A stretch of 64,000 nucleotides of DNA from Prevotella sp. (GCA_017619755.1 JAFZRU010000055.1:33860-97859); one strand, 5' to 3'; shown: positions 1 to 10,214, numbered from the stretch's first letter. Program-made: numbers and translations. The notes: generated by a model from the sequence alone, not told the origin.

Positions 1-1
1 T

Positions 2-952
2 GTCTGCCTCTGTGGCGATGGCGAAGATTCTCACAACTGGCTTTCCGGCGAGTTCAAAGTGTCGATACTAAGATGTTCACGCGTCTTCGCCTCCTTCCCC
101 CGGCTCCTCCGTTTCCTGAGCCATCATCGAGACACGCTGCTCTTCTCCACCCATGAGCACGTCTCTATCGTTGCATTGCTCGCAGGCAAACTCTTGAGCA
201 TCCCTGTCGTTGTCCGGATGCCGACAATGCCCTCCAACAAGTTGTACAGCGGACTGACGGGTATGAAATGGCGTTTCATTCATACCATCAACCATTGGTT
301 GCTGCCCCAGGCCAAGGCTATTGTGGCACAAACTGACGAAATGCGCAAGCAAGTGGAGGAGCGATACCATCTCCCTAAAGGGAAGGTGGTGACCATCAAC
401 AACCCCATAGACCCGGATGACATACGCGCCCGCGCCGCCGGCACACCCAGCCCCTTTGTGGGTGCCGGACCTCATTTCCTTTCCGTGGGCAACATCTCCC
501 TCCCCAAGGGCGTGGACACCCTGGTGGAGGCATTCCATCAAGTGAGGCATCAACTGCCTGAGGCACGTCTCACCATCGTGGGTCGCAACGACAGCGCCTA
601 TGCCCGCAACCTGTTAGGGAAGCTCAACATTGACGAAAGCATCAACCTTGTCGGTTTTCAAAGCAACCCCTACCCTTTTATGAAGTATTGCGACGTTTTC
701 GTCCTTTCTTCAAGGATGGAAGGCTTTCCCAATGTGCTGTTGGAAGCAATGTGCTTCGACAAGCCAATAGCAAGCACTACCTGCGTACCTATCGTCAAGG
801 AGTTGGTGAAGCCCGGTGTCAACGGATATTATTGCAACATCGAGGCTCCCTCCGAATTGGCTGACTGCATGGTTGAAGCCACCCATCTCACCAACATCCA
901 CAACCACTACGACCTGTTCGACAAATCGCGCTTCGTCCAACTCTTCCATTAG
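2..952 (+). CDS. GT4-family glycosyltransferase, 5'-truncated by window edge
   Basis: The reading frame is open from base 2, so the gene begins upstream; a GTG at 59 is internal and gives no reason to be the start. The visible part is the nucleotide-sugar half of a GT-B retaining transferase: SVGNISLPKGVDTLVEAF opens the C-terminal domain, and SRMEGFPNVLLEAM is the E-x7-E motif typical of GT4. It presumably adds one sugar to a lipid-linked repeat unit at the inner face of the membrane. The stop is 2 bases before the next glycosyltransferase, so the two are co-transcribed. Donor and acceptor cannot be read from the sequence. Confidence 0.9.
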   Translation, partial: VCLCGDGEDSHNWLSGEFKVSILRCSRVFASFPRLLRFLSHHRDTLLFSTHEHVSIVALLAGKLLSIPVVVRMPTMPSNKLYSGLTGMKWRFIHTINHWLLPQAKAIVAQTDEMRKQVEERYHLPKGKVVTINNPIDPDDIRARAAGTPSPFVGAGPHFLSVGNISLPKGVDTLVEAFHQVRHQLPEARLTIVGRNDSAYARNLLGKLNIDESINLVGFQSNPYPFMKYCDVFVLSSRMEGFPNVLLEAMCFDKPIASTTCVPIVKELVKPGVNGYYCNIEAPSELADCMVEATHLTNIHNHYDLFDKSRFVQLFH

Positions 953-954
953 CC

Positions 955-1992
955 ATGCAGCCCTCCACCCCAAACCAACTGGTGAGCGTGCTGCTCATAT
1001 CCAACCAAGTGCGCAACGCCGAGGGTGTAGGCAACCCCATCATAGAGCGGATGACTCGCTCCTTGAACAGAGACAAACGCATTTCGACAGCACATTTCGA
1101 ACCTTTCCTCAAGGGCAACACGGTCGCCAGTCTGCGGCGCATCGCAAAGGAAGCACGACGGCACGACGTGGCACACGTGCATTTTGGAGGTCTATATGCC
1201 CTGCTCGTGCGTCTCGCACTCGCCGGATCCAGAAAGCCGACCCTCATCACCTTCCATGGCACCGACATCCATGCCAAGGCGGTGCAGACTGCAAGCAGCA
1301 AGTTGGAGAAAATTAAGATACGCCTCAACCAGTGGGCCTCGTTTGCATGCATACTCCTCTACGGAAATGTCGGCTTCGTGGCCGGAGAATTGAAAGCATA
1401 CGTTCCTTCCCTGCTGCGCAAACGCCTGAAGCGCCGCTCCTTCACGCAGCTATTGGGGGTGGACTACGAGACGTTCTTTCCGATGGAACAAGGTGATGCC
1501 CGAGGACGGCTCGGTCTTGGCGATGGCCGTCTCGCGCTCTTCTCCGACATCAGCCGGACAAATGTGAAACGCCGCGACTTGGCAGAGAAAATCACTTCGC
1601 TTCTTGACAACACACGCCTCTTGGTGATGAGCGGCGTGAAAGCCGAAGAGACGCCCTTGTGGGTCAATGCCTGCGACATACTGCTGCTTACCTCCGACGA
1701 AGAGGGTTCCCCCAACATCATCCGCGAGTGTTTGGCTCTCAACAAGAGAGTGTTCAGCGTGGACGTAGGTGACGCACGACAGCAACTACACGGCCTGTCC
1801 AACTCCATGGTCATCAGCCGAGACCCGGAAACTGCCGCCCGACAGATAGAGGCCTCGCTCCAAAAGCCTTACACCGACAACACCCGCGATTGCCTCAGAA
1901 GCCGCCTCGACATCGACCTCCTTAACAACAACGTGGTGAACCTCTATCAAAGAGTGTCGCACCACACCACCAAACATCGCTCTTTTGTCTGA
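955..1992 (+). CDS. GT4-like glycosyltransferase
   Basis: A 345-residue protein with a GT-B layout. The N-terminal half carries an AHVHFGG/ITFHGTDIH region resembling the acceptor domain of GT4 enzymes. The C-terminal half has LLLTSDEEGSPNIIRECLAL, matching the nucleotide-sugar-binding E-x7-E motif. It has no signal peptide, so it is cytoplasmic or peripheral. It starts 2 bases after the previous stop and overlaps the fucosyltransferase frame by 8 bases, indicating a tight operon. It likely transfers a hexose during repeat-unit assembly; the sugar is not predictable here. Confidence 0.85.
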   Translation: MQPSTPNQLVSVLLISNQVRNAEGVGNPIIERMTRSLNRDKRISTAHFEPFLKGNTVASLRRIAKEARRHDVAHVHFGGLYALLVRLALAGSRKPTLITFHGTDIHAKAVQTASSKLEKIKIRLNQWASFACILLYGNVGFVAGELKAYVPSLLRKRLKRRSFTQLLGVDYETFFPMEQGDARGRLGLGDGRLALFSDISRTNVKRRDLAEKITSLLDNTRLLVMSGVKAEETPLWVNACDILLLTSDEEGSPNIIRECLALNKRVFSVDVGDARQQLHGLSNSMVISRDPETAARQIEASLQKPYTDNTRDCLRSRLDIDLLNNNVVNLYQRVSHHTTKHRSFV

Positions 1993-2896
1993 AAGTCTGA
2001 AAATAGTCAACATAGCCGGAGGGTTGGGCAACCAAATGTTCCAATACGCCTTCGCCATGATGCTCCAGCACCACTTCCCCTCTGACCGAGTGATGGTGGA
2101 CACCCAGCATTATCACACACTTTTTTTCAAGAAATTGGGTTCCATCAACATGCACAATGGTTACGAGTTGGGGCGTCTCTTCGCCAACGCCACCCTCCCC
2201 GTGGCCCGTCGCAAAGACCTGCGCCGCGTGACACGACACATTCCCAACTATGTGCTCTCACGCATGGCGCGTCACCTCCTCCCCCCGTTGAAGACGGAAT
2301 ATGTGGCACCCTACACAGATAATTTCATGTTCCGCGACGACGTGTTTGTTCCCGGCGACAAATACTACGAGGGCTACTGGGAATGCCAGGCCTACTATGC
2401 CGACATAAAACCCCTGCTGCGGCACGTGTTCACCCCCCCGCAACCCAACTCCTACAATGAGGAAATGTGCCATCGCATCGAGCAAACTGACAGCATAGGC
2501 TTGCATGTCAGGCGCGGCGACTACAAAAACGCACCAGAATTCAACGACATTTGCACACCTGAATACTACATTGAAGCCCTCCGACGAGCCATACGGCCCG
2601 GCCGCAAGCACACCATCTTCGTATTCTCCAACGACTTGCAGTGGTGTGGTGCAAACATCCCATCCATGTCTCAAGGACAAGAAATAGTGTTTGTCGATGG
2701 CAACCGCGGTGCCGACAGTTGTTGGGACATGTTCCTGATGACCCACTGCCGCCAATTGGTCATTGCCAACAGTTCCTTCAGTTGGTGGGGTGCCTACCTC
2801 AACCCACATGCGGAGCAAGTCTTCGCACCCGCCATCTGGCTACGTCGCAACTGCCCCATCGACATCCACGCCCCAGAATGGGAGAAAATCAACTAA
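1985..2896 (+). CDS. GT11 alpha-1,2-fucosyltransferase
   Basis: This is an inverting fucosyltransferase using GDP-L-fucose, recognised by three GT11 motifs: IAGGLGNQMFQYAFA near residue 10, the GDP-binding LHVRRGDY around residue 175, and ANSSFSWWGAYLN near residue 260. Length (about 300 aa) matches bacterial FutC/WbsJ-type enzymes. The most upstream usable start is a TTG at 1985 overlapping the previous gene; no ATG occurs before the conserved GNQMFQ motif. The GDP-fucose synthesis genes manC, gmd and fcl lie downstream in the same operon, which supports the donor assignment. The linkage (1,2) is the family norm, not shown directly. Confidence 0.93.
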   Translation: MSESLKIVNIAGGLGNQMFQYAFAMMLQHHFPSDRVMVDTQHYHTLFFKKLGSINMHNGYELGRLFANATLPVARRKDLRRVTRHIPNYVLSRMARHLLPPLKTEYVAPYTDNFMFRDDVFVPGDKYYEGYWECQAYYADIKPLLRHVFTPPQPNSYNEEMCHRIEQTDSIGLHVRRGDYKNAPEFNDICTPEYYIEALRRAIRPGRKHTIFVFSNDLQWCGANIPSMSQGQEIVFVDGNRGADSCWDMFLMTHCRQLVIANSSFSWWGAYLNPHAEQVFAPAIWLRRNCPIDIHAPEWEKIN

Positions 2897-2900
2897 ACCC

Positions 2901-3920
2901 ATGCAGCCTTTCGTTTCCATCATAGTTCCCATCTACAAGGAGGAGAAATTCATTGAGCAATGTCTCCTTTCCATCCTTGCCCAAGACTACGAGAAGGGTC
3001 GTTATGAAATGATTTTCATCGATGGAATGAGCCCCGACCGCACACGCGAAATCGTGGGAAGATATGCCAATGAATATCCCTTCATCCACCTCCTCGACAA
3101 CCCCTTGCAGGTGACACCATACGCCCTGAACAAAGGCATCAAAGCCTCCAAGGGAGAGGTCATCATCCGCCTCGACGGACATAGCGTCTATCCACCCAAC
3201 TATGTCTCCACCCTGGTGAGATACCTCTACGAGTTGAATGCCGACAACGTCGGAGGTATCTGGTGCACCATGCCAGCCAAAGACACGGTCGAATGCCATG
3301 CCATTGCCATCTGCTCCAGCCATCCCTTCGGTGTGGGTGGCTCGATACACAAAATAGGCTCGCACGAAATCAAACAGACCGACACCGTGCCTTTCGGCTG
3401 TTACCGGCGAGAGATTTTCGACCGCATTGGCCTGTTCGATGAAAACCTCGTCCGCAACCAAGACGACGAATTCAACGCACGCCTCATCAACCATGGAGGC
3501 AAGATATACATCATACCTGAGTTGGTCATCAACTACACTGCCCGAGACAGCATGGATAAGATGCGAAGAATGTATTACCAATACGGATTGTTCAAGCCGC
3601 TGGTCAACAAGAAGCTCGGCAAGCCTGCCACCATCAGGCAGTTCTTCCCCGTGGTCTTCGTGGGAAGCATCGCCCTGGGAAGCATTCTTGGATGCTTCAG
3701 CACCACCATCCTGCACATCTTTATGGCCATGATGGCCCTCTATTTCATCATCGGCACCACCATCGGCGTGGAGAATGCCATCAAGCTGCACAAGCCTGCC
3801 CTAACACTTTATATGCCCTACACCTTCCTCAACATACACCTCAGCTATGGCATCGGATATTTCACCGGCATATACAAACTGATGTTCCACAAGAAATTCG
3901 AGGTGAAAGCCAACAGATGA
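2901..3920 (+). CDS. GT2 glycosyltransferase, ExoA-like
   Basis: The start is set at ATG 2901, giving MQPFVSIIVPIYKEE, the usual GT2 opening; the longer upstream frame overlaps the fucosyltransferase. The GT-A signature includes IFIDGMSPDRT and a DGH metal-binding motif (RLDGHS) in place of DxD, as in ExoA-type enzymes, plus RNQDDEFNARL for the catalytic region. The last third has two hydrophobic segments (around residues 245-295), consistent with membrane anchoring as in succinoglycan ExoA. It probably extends the lipid-linked glycan with a beta-linked sugar. Confidence 0.88.
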   Translation: MQPFVSIIVPIYKEEKFIEQCLLSILAQDYEKGRYEMIFIDGMSPDRTREIVGRYANEYPFIHLLDNPLQVTPYALNKGIKASKGEVIIRLDGHSVYPPNYVSTLVRYLYELNADNVGGIWCTMPAKDTVECHAIAICSSHPFGVGGSIHKIGSHEIKQTDTVPFGCYRREIFDRIGLFDENLVRNQDDEFNARLINHGGKIYIIPELVINYTARDSMDKMRRMYYQYGLFKPLVNKKLGKPATIRQFFPVVFVGSIALGSILGCFSTTILHIFMAMMALYFIIGTTIGVENAIKLHKPALTLYMPYTFLNIHLSYGIGYFTGIYKLMFHKKFEVKANR

Positions 3921-3972
3921 ACACATCACACGAAAACATCATACTAAAGACACATAAATAAAAACAAAAGAT

Positions 3973-5193
3973 ATGAAGATACCCTTCTCACCCCCATACG
4001 TGGACGACAACGTTGTCAACGAGGTGGTTGACTCATTGCGCTCCGGTTGGATCACCACCGGTCCCAAAGTGAAAGCCCTTGAAAGCGAGGTCATGAGGTT
4101 TACCGGCTCACAGGCCGCCTTAGGCGTTAATTCCTGGACCTCCGGCACCATCATGATGCTGCGCTGGCTGGGATTGAAAACCGACGACGAGGTCATCATC
4201 CCCGCCTACACCTACTGCGCTACGGCCATGGCCGTATTGTGGGCCGGTGGAAAGGTGGTGATGGTGGACTCCGGCGACGACTTCAACATCTCCATCGATG
4301 CCATACGCCGTGCCATCACCCCCCGCACGAAAGCCATCATCCCCGTGGACATCGCCGGCTATCCTTGCGACTACCCCGCCATCATGGCCTTGGTGGAGGA
4401 GCCGGAGGTAAAAAGACTGTTCACACCGGAGAGCGACGTGCAGCAGAAACTGGGTCGCATCCTTGTGCTTAGCGACTCCGCCCATTCCTTAGGTGCTTGG
4501 AACGGCACACGCCGGACGGGAGCCGACACCGACATCGCCATATTCTCATTGCATGCCGTGAAGAACATCACCACGGCAGAGGGCGGTATCGTTTGCTTCA
4601 ACATGCCCGCACCCTTCGACAACAGCCAACTCTACAAAGACATGCGCCTCATGACACTCAATTGCCAGACGAAGGACGCCTTCACCAAGAGCCAGGCCGG
4701 AGGATGGCGCTATGACATCGTGGGCAAGGGGATGAAGGTGAACATGGCCGACATCAACGCTGCCATCGGCCTGGCGCAAATCAGGCAGTACGACAAACTC
4801 CTGGCCGAGCGCAAACGCATCTTCGAACGTTATAACACAGCCTTCGCCACATGCCCCTGGGCCATCATCCCACCATCCAACACTTGTGGCAGGGAAAGTT
4901 CATACCACCTCTATGCCTTGCGCGTGAAGGGCTTCACCGAGGCGCAGCGTGATGCCATGATCAACGAGGTGGCCCGCAGCGAGGTGGCCGTGAACGTGCA
5001 TTTTGTGCCACTTCCCATGCTCACCTATTATAAACAACTGGGTTACGACATCGCCGACTACCCCCAAGCTTATCACAACTACGAACACGAGATTTCCCTA
5101 CCTGTCTATCCGCAACTCGACAACGAAAAGGTGGACTTCGTCATCAAGACCGTGAAAGCGGCCTACGAGACAGTTTGTTCCGAAAAAGGCTGA
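3973..5193 (+). CDS. DegT/DnrJ/EryC1-type sugar aminotransferase
   Basis: A PLP-dependent aminotransferase of about 406 residues. The family pattern is clear: PPYVDDNVVNEVVDSLRSGW at the N-terminus, AYTYCATAMAVLWAGG for the nucleotide-sugar region, DSAHSLGA for PLP contact, and SLHAVKNITTAEGG containing the Schiff-base lysine. Such enzymes transaminate a UDP- or dTDP-linked ketosugar to an amino sugar. No matching dehydratase is in the window, so the substrate must come from elsewhere. The stop overlaps the next start (TGATG at 5191-5195), implying translational coupling to the initiating sugar transferase. Confidence 0.92.
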   Translation: MKIPFSPPYVDDNVVNEVVDSLRSGWITTGPKVKALESEVMRFTGSQAALGVNSWTSGTIMMLRWLGLKTDDEVIIPAYTYCATAMAVLWAGGKVVMVDSGDDFNISIDAIRRAITPRTKAIIPVDIAGYPCDYPAIMALVEEPEVKRLFTPESDVQQKLGRILVLSDSAHSLGAWNGTRRTGADTDIAIFSLHAVKNITTAEGGIVCFNMPAPFDNSQLYKDMRLMTLNCQTKDAFTKSQAGGWRYDIVGKGMKVNMADINAAIGLAQIRQYDKLLAERKRIFERYNTAFATCPWAIIPPSNTCGRESSYHLYALRVKGFTEAQRDAMINEVARSEVAVNVHFVPLPMLTYYKQLGYDIADYPQAYHNYEHEISLPVYPQLDNEKVDFVIKTVKAAYETVCSEKG

Positions 5194-5783
5194 TGATACG
5201 CTTCTTCGACATACTTCTTTCTGGCATAGGCCTACTGCTCATCTCTCCGCTGCTCATGCTGATATACATCATTATCAGGTGCGACAGCAGAGGACCTGGT
5301 TTCTACTCACAACAGCGGATAGGAAAAGACGGCATACCTTTCAGACTGCTCAAGTTCCGAACCATGCGCATAGGTTCCGACAAAGGGCGGCTCATCACGG
5401 TGGGAGGGCGAGACACGCGCATCACCAAGGTAGGTTATTTCCTCCGCAAATACAAACTCGACGAACTGCCACAACTGTGGAACGTGCTGAAGGGTGACAT
5501 GAGTCTGGTGGGTCCCCGTCCGGAGGTGGAAAAATATGTCAGGCTCTACACCCCGGAGCAGCGCGTGGTGCTAAGCATACGCCCCGGCATCACAGACCAC
5601 GCCTCCATCACCTTCTCCAACGAGAACGAAATCCTGGGTCAGGCAGAAGACCCGGAGCAAATGTACATTGAGGAAATCATGCCACTGAAGATAGAGTACA
5701 ACATGAAATACATCAACAACCCCACGTTGAAAGAGTATTTCAAAATCATCCTCGTGACATTCATCAAGATATTGAAACACTGA
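5193..5783 (+). CDS. Undecaprenyl-phosphate sugar-1-phosphate transferase (initiating)
   Basis: The ATG at 5193 overlaps the aminotransferase stop. The 196-residue protein is the small PglC/WecP-like form: one hydrophobic N-terminal hairpin ([20 protein letters not shown]), then the cytosolic catalytic domain with [27 protein letters not shown] and LVGPRPE. It moves a sugar-1-phosphate from a nucleotide sugar onto undecaprenyl phosphate, starting repeat-unit synthesis. Its coupling to the upstream aminotransferase suggests, by inference only, that the first sugar is the amino sugar that enzyme makes. Confidence 0.93.
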   Translation: MIRFFDILLSGIGLLLISPLLMLIYIIIRCDSRGPGFYSQQRIGKDGIPFRLLKFRTMRIGSDKGRLITVGGRDTRITKVGYFLRKYKLDELPQLWNVLKGDMSLVGPRPEVEKYVRLYTPEQRVVLSIRPGITDHASITFSNENEILGQAEDPEQMYIEEIMPLKIEYNMKYINNPTLKEYFKIILVTFIKILKH

Positions 5784-5830
5784 AAGCAGCCCACTCAATG
5801 AGGCTTGCCGTGAACAACCATACAACAGTA

Positions 5831-6961
5831 ATGGACGATACAAGAAAATATATGGAATTGTTGAGGTTCTGCCTCAACGACAATGTTGCCGTACCAGAGA
5901 GCATCAAGGAAATCAACTGGCACAAACTGCTCGAATTCTCCACAGCTCAAACCATCCAGGGCGTGTTCGCACGCACCATCCTCATGCAAGACGGCAAGAT
6001 GCGCAAGGAAGACTTCATGGGCAACAAGCCCACCGACGACGACGTCATGGAATGGGTCTTCGAGGCACATCGCCTGCGCAAGGAGAACGAAATACTCTTC
6101 AAAAGAGCCGACAAAGCATCGGAATGGTTCTTGGAGAACGGATTTCCCAACTGCATCCTCAAGGGACAAGGCAACGCCCTCATGTACCCCGATCCCTACG
6201 CGCGCGTGGCGGGCGACATCGACATCTGGCTCGACGGAGGCCGGGAGAAAATCCTCGAATTCACCACCAAATACTACCAACACAAGCCCACATCCATCCA
6301 TGTGGATTTCCCTATGTTCGCTGACGCTGGCGTGGAGGTGCATTTCCGGCCATCTTATATGCTTAACCCCTTCATTGACAAGAAACTGGTGAAATATTTT
6401 GAGGAGGTCAAGGCATCGCAATTCGGAAATGTGACAGTCACGCCCGACGGTAAATACAAGTTCTTCACCCCCACCAACGATTTCAACGTATTCTACCAGT
6501 TGCTCCACCTCTACCGCCATTTGGCCAACGAGGGCATCGGGCTGCGGCAAATCATCGACTATTTCTACCTCCTACGCAAATGCAAGGCCGACGGCATGGG
6601 AAAGGAAGAGAAAGAGAATTTCATCCGCCTCATCAAGAAATTCAAGATGACCCGCTTCACCAGCGCCATCATGTACATCGTGCACCAGGTGTTTGGTCTG
6701 CCGGAAGACTATCTCCTCTACCAACCCGACAAGAAAGAGGGTGAATTCCTCCTCAACGAGGTGCTGCTAATGGGTAATTTTGGAAAGGCGGAGACACGCA
6801 AGGCGGCTTTAGAGACTGCCGAGGGGCATTTCAAGCGTTTCCTCATCTACGAGGGATATAACATGCGCTTGCTGAAGCATTATCCCAGCGAAGTAATATG
6901 GCGTCCCTGGCGTGACATCAAAGCCAGTTGGAAAAGGCGCAAGGAAGAAAAGGAAGAATGA
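5831..6961 (+). CDS. Uncharacterised nucleotidyltransferase-fold protein
   Basis: The protein resembles the NTP_transf_5 family (uncharacterised nucleotidyltransferases common in Bacteroidetes polysaccharide loci). CILKGQGNALMYPDPYAR followed by GDIDIWLD supplies a nucleotidyltransferase-like DxD within an alpha/beta core at about residues 115-145. The ATG at 5831 (MDDTRKYMELL) is preferred; an in-frame ATG at 5798 gives 11 extra residues. The rest is helical with no membrane segments or signal. It sits between the initiating transferase and manC in the same orientation. What it transfers, if anything, is unknown. Confidence 0.75.
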   Translation: MDDTRKYMELLRFCLNDNVAVPESIKEINWHKLLEFSTAQTIQGVFARTILMQDGKMRKEDFMGNKPTDDDVMEWVFEAHRLRKENEILFKRADKASEWFLENGFPNCILKGQGNALMYPDPYARVAGDIDIWLDGGREKILEFTTKYYQHKPTSIHVDFPMFADAGVEVHFRPSYMLNPFIDKKLVKYFEEVKASQFGNVTVTPDGKYKFFTPTNDFNVFYQLLHLYRHLANEGIGLRQIIDYFYLLRKCKADGMGKEEKENFIRLIKKFKMTRFTSAIMYIVHQVFGLPEDYLLYQPDKKEGEFLLNEVLLMGNFGKAETRKAALETAEGHFKRFLIYEGYNMRLLKHYPSEVIWRPWRDIKASWKRRKEEKEE

Positions 6962-6981
6962 CAACATAAAATCAAACTGAC

Positions 6982-8049
6982 ATGGCATCATCAAGAACAC
7001 ACCTCGTCATCATGGCCGGCGGCATAGGCAGTCGCTTCTGGCCCATGAGCACCGAAGAGCGCCCCAAGCAGTTCATCGACATCCTCGGAGTGGGGCGAAC
7101 ACTCATCCAACTCACCTACGACCGCTTTGCCGGCATCTGCAAGCCGGAGAACGTGTGGGTTGTCACCAATGCCAGATACGCCGACATCGTGCGCACACAG
7201 CTACCCGAAATCAAGCCAGGGCACATCCTCCTTGAGCCTTGTCGCCGCAACACCGCACCATGCATCGCATACGTCAGCTGGCGCATCAAAAAAGAAGACC
7301 CCAAGGCCAATGTCGTAGTAACACCCAGCGACCACGTGGTGACCAACGAGGGTGAGTTCCGTCGTGTCGTCACAGCATGCCTCAAATTCACCGGGGAGAC
7401 CGACGCCATCGTCACATTGGGAATGAAACCCACCCGGCCGGAGACCGGTTATGGCTACATCCAGGCAGATCTTACCACCAGCTCTGCCCGCAACAAGGAA
7501 ATCTTCCGAGTGGACTCCTTCCGCGAGAAGCCCGACCTGGCCACCGCCGAGCAATACATCCGTAACAAGAGCTATTTCTGGAACGCCGGCATCTTCATTT
7601 GGAGCGTAAGCACCATTGTCAACGCCTTCCGCATCTACAAGCCCGTCATGTCGAAACTCTTCGAGGGAATGACACCCATCTACGACACGCCTGAAGAGCA
7701 ACCGACCATCGACCGCCGTTATCCGGAATGTGAAAACATCTCCGTCGATTACGCCATTATGGAAAAAGCCTCCGAGATCTTCGTCTGCCCCGCCGACTTC
7801 GGATGGAGCGACCTTGGCACATGGGGCTCGCTCATGACCCACACCCCCAAGGACTTGTATGGCAACTGCAAAATTGGGCCCAACATCTCTCTCTTCGACA
7901 CCCACAACTGCATCATCCACACCACAGAAGAGCGGAGGGTGGTGGTACAAGGGCTCGACGGGTACATCATCGCCGAGAAAGACGGCACGCTGCTCATCTG
8001 CAAACTCAGCGAAGAGCAGAAAATCAAACAATACAGCGAACAGCCATGA
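6982..8049 (+). CDS. manC: Mannose-1-phosphate guanylyltransferase
   Basis: Forms GDP-mannose from mannose-1-phosphate and GTP, the first dedicated step to GDP-L-fucose. The N-terminus has [23 protein letters not shown], containing the GMP pyrophosphorylase signature GGxGxRxWPxS with the following PKQF. TPSDHVV, FREKPD and WNAGIFIW mark the remaining active-site blocks. At 355 aa it is the single-domain form without the C-terminal phosphomannose-isomerase cupin of longer AlgA/ManC proteins. Its stop overlaps the gmd start, so the pathway enzymes are translationally linked. Confidence 0.95.
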   Translation: MASSRTHLVIMAGGIGSRFWPMSTEERPKQFIDILGVGRTLIQLTYDRFAGICKPENVWVVTNARYADIVRTQLPEIKPGHILLEPCRRNTAPCIAYVSWRIKKEDPKANVVVTPSDHVVTNEGEFRRVVTACLKFTGETDAIVTLGMKPTRPETGYGYIQADLTTSSARNKEIFRVDSFREKPDLATAEQYIRNKSYFWNAGIFIWSVSTIVNAFRIYKPVMSKLFEGMTPIYDTPEEQPTIDRRYPECENISVDYAIMEKASEIFVCPADFGWSDLGTWGSLMTHTPKDLYGNCKIGPNISLFDTHNCIIHTTEERRVVVQGLDGYIIAEKDGTLLICKLSEEQKIKQYSEQP

Positions 8050-9113
8050 CACCAAAGACAAGCAAGAAAGCTCTCATCACCGGCATCACGGGTCAAGACG
8101 GCTCCTACTTAGCGGAATTTCTCATCGAGAAAGGCTACGAGGTTCACGGCTTGCTGCGCCGCTCTTCATCATTCAACACCGGCCGCATAGAGCACCTCTA
8201 TCTCGACGAGTGGGTGCGCGATATGAAAAAACAGCGACTGGTCAACCTCCACTGGGCTGACATGACCGACTCCTCCTCCCTCATACGCATCATAGCAGAG
8301 GTGAAACCCACCGAGATTTACAACCTGGCGGCGCAAAGCCACGTCAAGGTGTCTTTCGACGTACCGGAATACACCGCCGACACCGACGCTGTGGGTGTTT
8401 TGCGCCTCTTGGAAGCTGTGCGCATCTGCGGATTGGAGAAAAGCTGCCGCATCTACCAAGCCTCCACATCGGAACTCTACGGAAAAGTGCAGGAAGTGCC
8501 ACAAAAGGAGACGACGCCTTTCTATCCGCGCTCGCCATACGCCGTGGCCAAACTCTACGGCTTCTGGATCATGAAGAACTACCGAGAGAGCTACGGCATG
8601 TTCTGCGCCAACGGCATCCTCTTCAACCACGAGAGCGAGCGGAGGGGTGAGAATTTTGTCACAAGAAAAATCACCCTCGCTGCAGCACGCATCGCACAAG
8701 GGTTGCAGGACAAACTCTACTTGGGCAACCTCAACTCACTGCGTGACTGGGGCTACGCCCGCGACTACATTGAGTGCATGTGGCTCATCCTGCAACAGCC
8801 ACAGCCCGACGACTTCGTCATCGCCACCGGTGAATACCACACCGTCAGGGAGTTCGCCACACTCGCTTTCCAGGCGGTAGGCATCACCTTGGATTGGCAA
8901 GGAGAGGGAGTGGATGAAAAAGGCATCGATACAGCCACCGGTCGCATATTGGTGGAGGTGGACCCCAAATATTTCCGCCCAGCGGAGGTGGACCAACTCT
9001 TAGGCGACCCCACCAAGGCTCGTGAGAAACTGGGATGGAACCCCCGGAAGACCCCCTTCACGCAGTTGGTGAAACTGATGGTGGAGCACGATATGGAATT
9101 TGTGAAAAAATAA
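8046..9113 (+). CDS. gmd: GDP-mannose 4,6-dehydratase
   Basis: Converts GDP-D-mannose to GDP-4-dehydro-6-deoxymannose. The start is ATG 8046, overlapping the manC stop; the frame is open further upstream but without gmd sequence. The extended SDR features are plain: Rossmann motif [18 protein letters not shown], the NLAAQSHV block, the TSELYG active-site Thr/Ser/Glu and the YAVAKLYG Tyr-x3-Lys. [13 protein letters not shown] and the RDWGYARDY motif are specific to GMD. Length (355 aa) is normal. It acts in the cytoplasm between ManC and Fcl. Confidence 0.97.
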   Translation: MTPKTSKKALITGITGQDGSYLAEFLIEKGYEVHGLLRRSSSFNTGRIEHLYLDEWVRDMKKQRLVNLHWADMTDSSSLIRIIAEVKPTEIYNLAAQSHVKVSFDVPEYTADTDAVGVLRLLEAVRICGLEKSCRIYQASTSELYGKVQEVPQKETTPFYPRSPYAVAKLYGFWIMKNYRESYGMFCANGILFNHESERRGENFVTRKITLAAARIAQGLQDKLYLGNLNSLRDWGYARDYIECMWLILQQPQPDDFVIATGEYHTVREFATLAFQAVGITLDWQGEGVDEKGIDTATGRILVEVDPKYFRPAEVDQLLGDPTKAREKLGWNPRKTPFTQLVKLMVEHDMEFVKK

Positions 9114-9117
9114 AACG

Positions 9118-10206
9118 ATGACACTCGACAAAAACGCAAAAATCTACGTGGCAGGCCATCGCGGACTGGTGGGTTCCGCCATCTGGGCCAACCTTTTAGC
9201 CCGTGGCTACACCAACCTGATTGGTCGCACACACGCCGAGCTCGACTTGCTTGTCTCCGCCGCCGTGAAGCAGTTCTTCGACAACGAGCGCCCCGACGCC
9301 GTGGTGCTCGCCGCAGCCCATGTGGGGGGCATCATGGCCAACCTGAAATACCGTGCCGACTTCATCTACCAAAACCTGCAGATACAGCAGAACGTCATCG
9401 GGGAGAGTTTCCGTCACGATGTTAAAAAACTTCTTTTCCTCGGCTCCACATGCATCTACCCACGCATGGCCCCGCAACCCATCAAGGAGGAGGCCTTGCT
9501 CACCTCTGAGTTGGAATACACCAACGAACCATACGCCATCGCCAAAATTGCAGGGTTGAAGATGTGCGAGAGCTTCGCCATCCAATATGGTTGCAACTAC
9601 GTGGCCGTCATGCCCACGAACCTCTACGGCCCCAACGACAACTTCCACTTGGAGCGCAGCCACGTGCTGCCGGCGATGATACGCAAGGTGCACCTGGCAA
9701 AATGCCTCAACGAGGACGACTGGGCCACCGTGCGCAGAGACCTTGACAAACGCCCCGTAGAGGGTGTGGACGGCAAGGCCACCGAGCAGGAAATCCTGCA
9801 CATCCTCGAAAAATATGGCATCACGCCGGATGCTGTCACCTTGTGGGGTACTGGTTCACCCCTGCGCGAGTTCCTGTGGAGCGAGGACATGGCCGATGCC
9901 AGCGCATACGTGCTGCTCAACGTCGATTTCACCGACACCTACAATCCAAAGGAGACGGAGATACGCAACTGCCACATCAACATTGGCTCCGGCAAGGAAT
10001 TGACCATCCGCGAATTAGCCGAAAAGGTGGTGGAAGCCACCGATTTCCAAGGCGAACTGAAATGGGATGCCACCAAGCCCGACGGCACGCCACGCAAGCT
10101 CACCGACGTAAGTAAGATACACCGCTTGGGATGGCATCACAAGGTGGAGATAGACGACGGCATACGGAGGCTGAGGCAATGGTATTGTGATGACCTGGGG
10201 GTCTGA
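9118..10206 (+). CDS. fcl: GDP-L-fucose synthase
   Basis: A bifunctional epimerase/reductase finishing GDP-L-fucose synthesis. The Rossmann motif YVAGHRGLVGSAIW, the LGSTCIYP catalytic Ser-x-Cys motif and NEPYAIAKIAG (Tyr-x3-Lys) are those of WcaG/Fcl. The central LYGPNDNFHLERSHVLPAMI is also family-specific. At 362 aa it is longer than E. coli Fcl (about 320 aa), mostly through an insert of about 40 residues after the HVLPAMIRKVHLAK segment, a form also seen in other Bacteroidetes. It follows gmd by 4 bases. Confidence 0.96.
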   Translation: MTLDKNAKIYVAGHRGLVGSAIWANLLARGYTNLIGRTHAELDLLVSAAVKQFFDNERPDAVVLAAAHVGGIMANLKYRADFIYQNLQIQQNVIGESFRHDVKKLLFLGSTCIYPRMAPQPIKEEALLTSELEYTNEPYAIAKIAGLKMCESFAIQYGCNYVAVMPTNLYGPNDNFHLERSHVLPAMIRKVHLAKCLNEDDWATVRRDLDKRPVEGVDGKATEQEILHILEKYGITPDAVTLWGTGSPLREFLWSEDMADASAYVLLNVDFTDTYNPKETEIRNCHINIGSGKELTIRELAEKVVEATDFQGELKWDATKPDGTPRKLTDVSKIHRLGWHHKVEIDDGIRRLRQWYCDDLGV

Positions 10207-10214
10207 CCTCTTTA

